Source of the DNA: an uncultured Actinomycetes bacterium
GTDB taxonomy: Bacteria > Actinomycetota > Actinomycetes > Nanopelagicales > Nanopelagicaceae
DNA: 28,110 nucleotides
Assembly (NCBI GenBank): GCA_903844585.1
Contig: CAIMUD010000148.1
Span: 1-28,110, forward strand
Direction: 5' to 3'
The position numbers and the translations under genes were made by a program. Positions 24,826-28,110 of this stretch are shown in pieces. The notes below the pieces were generated by a model. That model was not told the origin of the DNA, did not search any database, and saw only the letters and a list, made by a program, of their open reading frames with translations. Each line of letters starts with the position of its first letter. The first letter of the stretch is position 1.

Positions 24826-26193
24826 ATGGCAAAAGTTGAGAAGGATCCCTTCCGTTGTACCGAGTGCGGATGGACATCGCAAAAATGGGTTGGCCGTTGC
24901 GGTGAATGTCAGGCATGGGGCTGCGTCGAAGAAATCGCTGCGCCAAAGAAACTCTCACTTGTTCCAGGGCGCGTTACCCAGGCCGCAACTCCTATTGGAG
25001 ATGTAGATCTTTCATCAGCGCGTGCGCGTGCAACGGGGGTGTCAGAACTTGATCGCGTACTTGGTGGAGGACTTGTTCCTGGCGCTGCAATTCTTCTTGC
25101 GGGCGAACCCGGTGTAGGTAAATCCACACTTCTCTTATCGGTCGCCGCGCAAACAGCGGCAAAAGGAATTCCGGCACTTTATATAAGCGGTGAAGAATCT
25201 GCATCGCAAGTTCGTCTGCGTGCAGAGCGAATCAACGCCGTTGATCCAAAGTTGTTTTTAGCATCCGAAACAGATTTAAGCGCAGTAATTGCACATATTG
25301 ATGCAGTCAAACCTGAGTTGCTCATCATCGATAGCGTTCAGACAATTGGTAGCGCAGCAGCAGATGGAGCACCTGGCGGTGTAACACAGGTGCGCGAGGT
25401 TGCTGGCGCACTTATTCGCATCTGCAAAGACCGTGATATCACCCTATTGCTTGTTGGCCATGTAACTAAAGATGGTTCGATTGCAGGTCCAAGACTTCTC
25501 GAACATATCGTCGATGTTGTTCTGCAATTTGAAGGCGAACGTCACTCTCGACTTCGTCTAATTCGTGCAATTAAAAATCGCTTTGGCGCATCCGATGAAG
25601 TGGGATGTTTTGATTTAAGTGACACTGGAATCGAAAGCGTTTTAGATCCAACGGGTCTATTTACTTCGCGTCACGCCGAACCAGTTCCTGGAACATGTGT
25701 CACTGTTACTTTGGAGGGTCGTCGCCCACTTCTTGCAGAGATTCAGGCACTTGTTAGCCAAGGTCGCGAAAATGATTTTGGAAATGCAAGGCGAGTAACA
25801 AGTGGACTTGATTCTGCACGAACATCGATGACACTTGCAGTGCTCGAACTTCGTGCAAATATTCGAGTTGGTGGACGAGATGTGTATGCAGCAACTGTCG
25901 GAGGAATGAAGATGTCTGAGCCAGCGGCAGATCTAGCGCTAGCACTCGCTGTGGCATCGGCTGCAAAAGCACTTGCTTTGCCGGCAGATCTTGTCGCTAT
26001 CGGCGAAGTTGGTTTAGCCGGTGAAATAAGAAAAGTCAGTGGTGTTTCGCGCAGACTTCAGGAAGCGTACCGACTTGGTTTCAAACGCGCTCTTGTTCCA
26101 GCAGGAAGTGATGTAAAGATTGATGGAATGGAAATATTCGAAGTTTCTCGACTTGATCAAGCGCTTTCACGTGTAAAAATCACGGGTGAATGA
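24826..26193 (+). CDS. radA: DNA repair protein RadA
   Basis: 455-aa RecA-like branch-migration ATPase of recombinational repair. N-terminal C4 zinc finger Cys11/14/25/28 (CTECGWTSQKWVGRCGEC), Walker A GEPGVGKST (93-101), Walker B LLIIDSVQTI, the RadA-specific KNRFG (250-254), and a Lon-protease-like C-terminal domain from about residue 285 (VSGVSRRLQEAYRLGFKRAL near its end). Length is standard. The stop overlaps mutY by 4 nt (ATGA). Radiation-repair helicases (XPB) lie a few kb upstream, but not in the same operon. Confidence 0.97.
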   Translation: MAKVEKDPFRCTECGWTSQKWVGRCGECQAWGCVEEIAAPKKLSLVPGRVTQAATPIGDVDLSSARARATGVSELDRVLGGGLVPGAAILLAGEPGVGKSTLLLSVAAQTAAKGIPALYISGEESASQVRLRAERINAVDPKLFLASETDLSAVIAHIDAVKPELLIIDSVQTIGSAAADGAPGGVTQVREVAGALIRICKDRDITLLLVGHVTKDGSIAGPRLLEHIVDVVLQFEGERHSRLRLIRAIKNRFGASDEVGCFDLSDTGIESVLDPTGLFTSRHAEPVPGTCVTVTLEGRRPLLAEIQALVSQGRENDFGNARRVTSGLDSARTSMTLAVLELRANIRVGGRDVYAATVGGMKMSEPAADLALALAVASAAKALALPADLVAIGEVGLAGEIRKVSGVSRRLQEAYRLGFKRALVPAGSDVKIDGMEIFEVSRLDQALSRVKITGE

Positions 26194-27041
26194 GCCGCTA
26201 CGAAAAAGAAATCCTTGGTTGGTTTAAGGCGAACCAACGAGAACTCCCGTGGCGCAAGAGCAATGCTTGGGGCGTATTAGTAAGCGAAATAATGTTGCAG
26301 CAAACTCCGGTAAATCGAGTTCTTCCAATCTATAACGAATGGATGAAGCGCTGGCCAGATCCAAATGCCTTAGCAGCTGCCACTTCAGCAGAAGTAATCA
26401 CAGCTTGGGGAAGACTTGGTTATCCCCGCCGGGCGCTGCGTTTACACAATTGCGCAAAAGTTATCTCTGAGCAATACAACAACCATTTACCTGAGACCGA
26501 GCAAGAACTTCGAGCGCTACCAGGCATCGGTGAATACACCGCTGCTGCAATAGTTGCCTTTGCATTTAAAGAACGCTCATTGGTACTTGATGTAAACATA
26601 CGTAGGCTATTTGCAAGAGCAATCGATGGAATCGAAGTTCCAAAACCCTCTGTCACAAAAGCCGAACGCAAGAGTCGTTCTGAGCTAATTCCACTTAAGA
26701 GCCCCCATATATGGGCCGCTGCAACTATGGAGCTGGGAGCACTAGTTTGTACGGCGCAGAGCCCAAAGTGTCTGATCTGTCCGATCGCAGAAGCCTGCAA
26801 ATGGAGAGCTCTTGATTTTCCAAAATCTGATCAAAAGAAACGCGCTCAAGCTTGGCATGGCACTGACCGACAATGCCGCGGCGTCATTGTTCAAGCGCTA
26901 CGTGAAAATAAAGCACTAACTACCAAAGAAATAATGAAGTTATGGCACTTAGATACACAGGTTGAGAAAGCTCTCAGCTCGCTCATCAAAGATCAGCTAA
27001 TTACTTCTCCAAAACGAAACCATTACTCGCTTCCAAATTAG
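26190..27041 (+). CDS. mutY: A/G-specific adenine glycosylase
   Basis: Base-excision enzyme that removes adenine opposite 8-oxoguanine. 283 aa. Catalytic Glu33 is in SEIMLQQTP and Asp134 in VLDVNIRRL. The helix-hairpin-helix is LPGIGEYTAAAI, and the [4Fe-4S] cysteines are Cys187, 194, 197 and 203 (C-x6-C-x2-C-x5-C). The C-terminal 65 residues (from WHGTDRQCRG) form a small winged-helix-like region instead of the NUDIX-like domain of E. coli MutY, as in other actinobacterial MutY. The ATGA overlap couples it to radA; it converges on clpC with a 7-bp gap. Confidence 0.94.
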   Translation: MSRYEKEILGWFKANQRELPWRKSNAWGVLVSEIMLQQTPVNRVLPIYNEWMKRWPDPNALAAATSAEVITAWGRLGYPRRALRLHNCAKVISEQYNNHLPETEQELRALPGIGEYTAAAIVAFAFKERSLVLDVNIRRLFARAIDGIEVPKPSVTKAERKSRSELIPLKSPHIWAAATMELGALVCTAQSPKCLICPIAEACKWRALDFPKSDQKKRAQAWHGTDRQCRGVIVQALRENKALTTKEIMKLWHLDTQVEKALSSLIKDQLITSPKRNHYSLPN

Positions 27042-27048
27042 GAAGGAG

Positions 27049-27807
27049 TTAAGCAGTTGGCGCTTCTGCTAAATCTCCTGGTGAATTAGGAGTTGCAGCC
27101 TTTGGTGCTCCCTTAAATGTAAAGATCGCAGCTTCTGCTTCGCCCTCAACATCTACGACAATAATTTCGCCAGGGTTTAGCTCGCTAAAGAGAATGCGCT
27201 CTGAGAGTGCATCTTCAATTTCGCGCTGAATAACTCTACGAAGTGGGCGTGCACCAAGAAGTGGGTCATAACCACGAGCGGCAAGAAGGTCCTTTGCTGC
27301 TTGTGTGAGTTCAATTCCCATATCTTTCGCCTTTAGACGCTCATCAAGGTTTGCAATCATCAGATCAACAATCTGAATAATTTGATCCTTAGTCAACTGG
27401 TGGAAGACGATTACATCGTCAATACGGTTGAGGAATTCTGGACGGAAATGAGATTTAAGTTCTTCATTTACCTTGCCCTTCATGCGCTCGTAATTTGTTA
27501 AATCATCATCTGAATTAGCAAATCCCAGACCTAGGCTCTTTGAAATATCGCGAGTACCAAGGTTTGTAGTCATGATAATTACAGTGTTCTTGAAATCAAC
27601 AGTGCGACCTTGCGCATCTGTTAAGCGACCATCTTCGAGCACCTGTAAAAGTGAGTTGAAAATATCTGGGTGCGCTTTTTCGATTTCATCGAAGAGCACA
27701 ACTGAGAATGGACGACGACGTACCTTCTCTGTGAGCTGTCCGCCTTCGTCGTATCCAACATATCCTGGAGGTGCACCGAATAAACGTGATGCCGTATGAC
27801 GCTCCAG
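27049..27807 (-). CDS. clpC: ATP-dependent Clp protease ATP-binding subunit ClpC (3' part)
   Basis: C-terminal about 250 residues of a ClpC/Hsp100 AAA+ unfoldase that feeds ClpP. From the break: ERHTASRLFGAPPGYVGYDE, Walker B VVLFDEIEKAHPD, sensor 1 VIIMTTNLGTRD, arginine finger FRPEFLNRIDD, and sensor 2 GARPLRRVIQREIE. The C-terminus ends in a Pro/Ala-rich tail. Homology stops at the Glu codon 27804-27802. Beyond that the same frame encodes low-complexity, G+C-rich sequence unlike ClpC, so the open frame reported to 28029 is an artefact of the join. Upstream ClpC domains (N-domain, D1, start of D2) are missing from the window. Confidence 0.93.
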   Translation of the reverse strand: MERHTASRLFGAPPGYVGYDEGGQLTEKVRRRPFSVVLFDEIEKAHPDIFNSLLQVLEDGRLTDAQGRTVDFKNTVIIMTTNLGTRDISKSLGLGFANSDDDLTNYERMKGKVNEELKSHFRPEFLNRIDDVIVFHQLTKDQIIQIVDLMIANLDERLKAKDMGIELTQAAKDLLAARGYDPLLGARPLRRVIQREIEDALSERILFSELNPGEIIVVDVEGEAEAAIFTFKGAPKAATPNSPGDLAEAPTA

Positions 27808-28110
27808 CCGCCCTTCGGCCGGGGAAACGCGCAAACGAGCCGCGCGGTGCCGAGCGCGGCCTTCGCCTGCGGGGCGATCGGCTCGACTTGGTTGCCACGG
27901 ATGCGAAAGAAAACGCCGGCCGACGTCATGCCTTCGAGCGTGCCGTCCGCCGCGGCAAAGAGCCGCATGATTGAAGGGCCTGCGACCAGCGGATCCGTGC
28001 TGAAATCGCGAAACGCCGTGCCGTCCCACCGCTGCAGCGCCTTGTTCTTGATCTGGAAGAAAACCTGCCCGCCCGCCGCGAGCAGCGTGCCGGTGCTCGG
28101 AAACTCAAAG
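27800..28110. other. Foreign G+C-rich segment (probable assembly chimera)
   Basis: Base composition changes sharply at about 27800-27810, from the moderate G+C of the rest of the window to strongly G+C-rich sequence. The change falls within clpC, breaking it in mid-domain. The new sequence encodes a different reading frame with codon use unlike the neighbours. No transposon end, repeat, tRNA or integrase is seen at the join. Confidence 0.8.
27806..28109 (-). CDS. Partial protein, possible two-component-regulator propeller repeat
   Basis: On the foreign segment, frame 28109 downwards is open for about 101 codons with G/C-ending codons and sensible protein sequence: FFQIKNKALQRWDGTAFRDF, then LFAAADGTLEGMTSAG and VFFRIRGNQVEPIAP. 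The order W-D-G-x-x-F-x-x-F, about 15 residues, A-D-G-T-L resembles Reg_prop (two-component regulator propeller) repeats common in Verrucomicrobia and Acidobacteria. Both ends are missing and the join ends it near KGGWS. The source organism is inferred only from composition and repeat style. Confidence 0.45.

Noticed and set aside
24826..27041. radA-mutY next to XPB as a dedicated repair island
   Set aside because: They are separate transcription units, 6 kb apart, with unrelated genes between. The radA-mutY pairing is common in actinobacteria.
27049..28029. A 326-aa ClpC ORF reaching to 28029
   Set aside because: The first about 75 codons are a chance open frame in G+C-rich foreign DNA. ClpC homology begins only at about 27804.
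1..28110. CRISPR arrays, tRNA or rRNA genes, IS elements, prophage or defence genes
   Set aside because: No regularly spaced repeats, transposase or integrase motifs, or recognisable RNA genes were seen by eye. A tRNA scan could not be run.

Overview
The window reads as a compact, low-to-mid G+C actinobacterial chromosome. Gene content and order match actinobacteria: a split menaquinone cluster next to nuoAB, a gpm/tlpA/ccdA/resB/ccsB operon, an XPB helicase with its Helicase_C_3-type partner, a bS22 ribosomal protein gene near proC, and radA-mutY with a ClpC gene. Very short intergenic gaps, many 1-4 nt gene overlaps and A+T-rich codon use suggest a streamlined freshwater lineage such as Nanopelagicales (acI). 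That placement is inference; no rRNA is present to confirm it.

Layout. 1-1231 (minus): menG, nuoA and the start of nuoB. 1281-3128 (plus): bioY (biotin uptake) and menF. 3120-6520 (minus): menB-menC-menD. 6563-8779 (plus): menE-menA and a small PLDc_N membrane protein. 8785-13059 (minus): a five-gene operon running from a histidine phosphatase through a TlpA-like lipoprotein, CcdA and ResB to CcsB, for System II cytochrome c maturation. 13109-18865 (plus): an HAD hydrolase, then Helicase_C_3 protein, M20 peptidase and XPB helicase in one tight unit. 18828-19393 (minus): an unrecognised 103-aa protein and a glutaredoxin-like protein. 19428-21803 (plus): a secreted metzincin-like protease with an FN3 domain and a repeat-rich C-terminus. 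21815-23959 (minus): proC, a secreted 399-aa protein, and a 32-aa bS22 ribosomal protein. 23990-27041 (plus): a Cys-rich unknown, radA and mutY. 27049-27807 (minus): the 3' end of clpC. From about 27800 to the end the sequence is abruptly G+C-rich and unrelated, which looks like an assembly chimera.

How it fits together. Chorismate to menaquinone is nearly complete here (MenF, D, C, E, B, A, G); MenH and the DHNA-CoA thioesterase are not in the window. The quinone is the electron acceptor of the NADH dehydrogenase whose nuoAB genes lie beside menG, and the Ccs system matures the c-type cytochromes further down the chain. So about half of the window serves the respiratory chain.

The most informative non-coding signal is a set of TAnnnT hexamers placed exactly 6 nt upstream of start codons in six genes on both strands. 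This predicts leaderless transcription as the default here. I did not find a convincing new defence or mobile system. The observations most worth a second look are the chimeric right end, the leaderless promoter set, a terminator-like hairpin buried in the protease coding sequence, the M20 peptidase wedged between two helicase partners, and the unusual protease.
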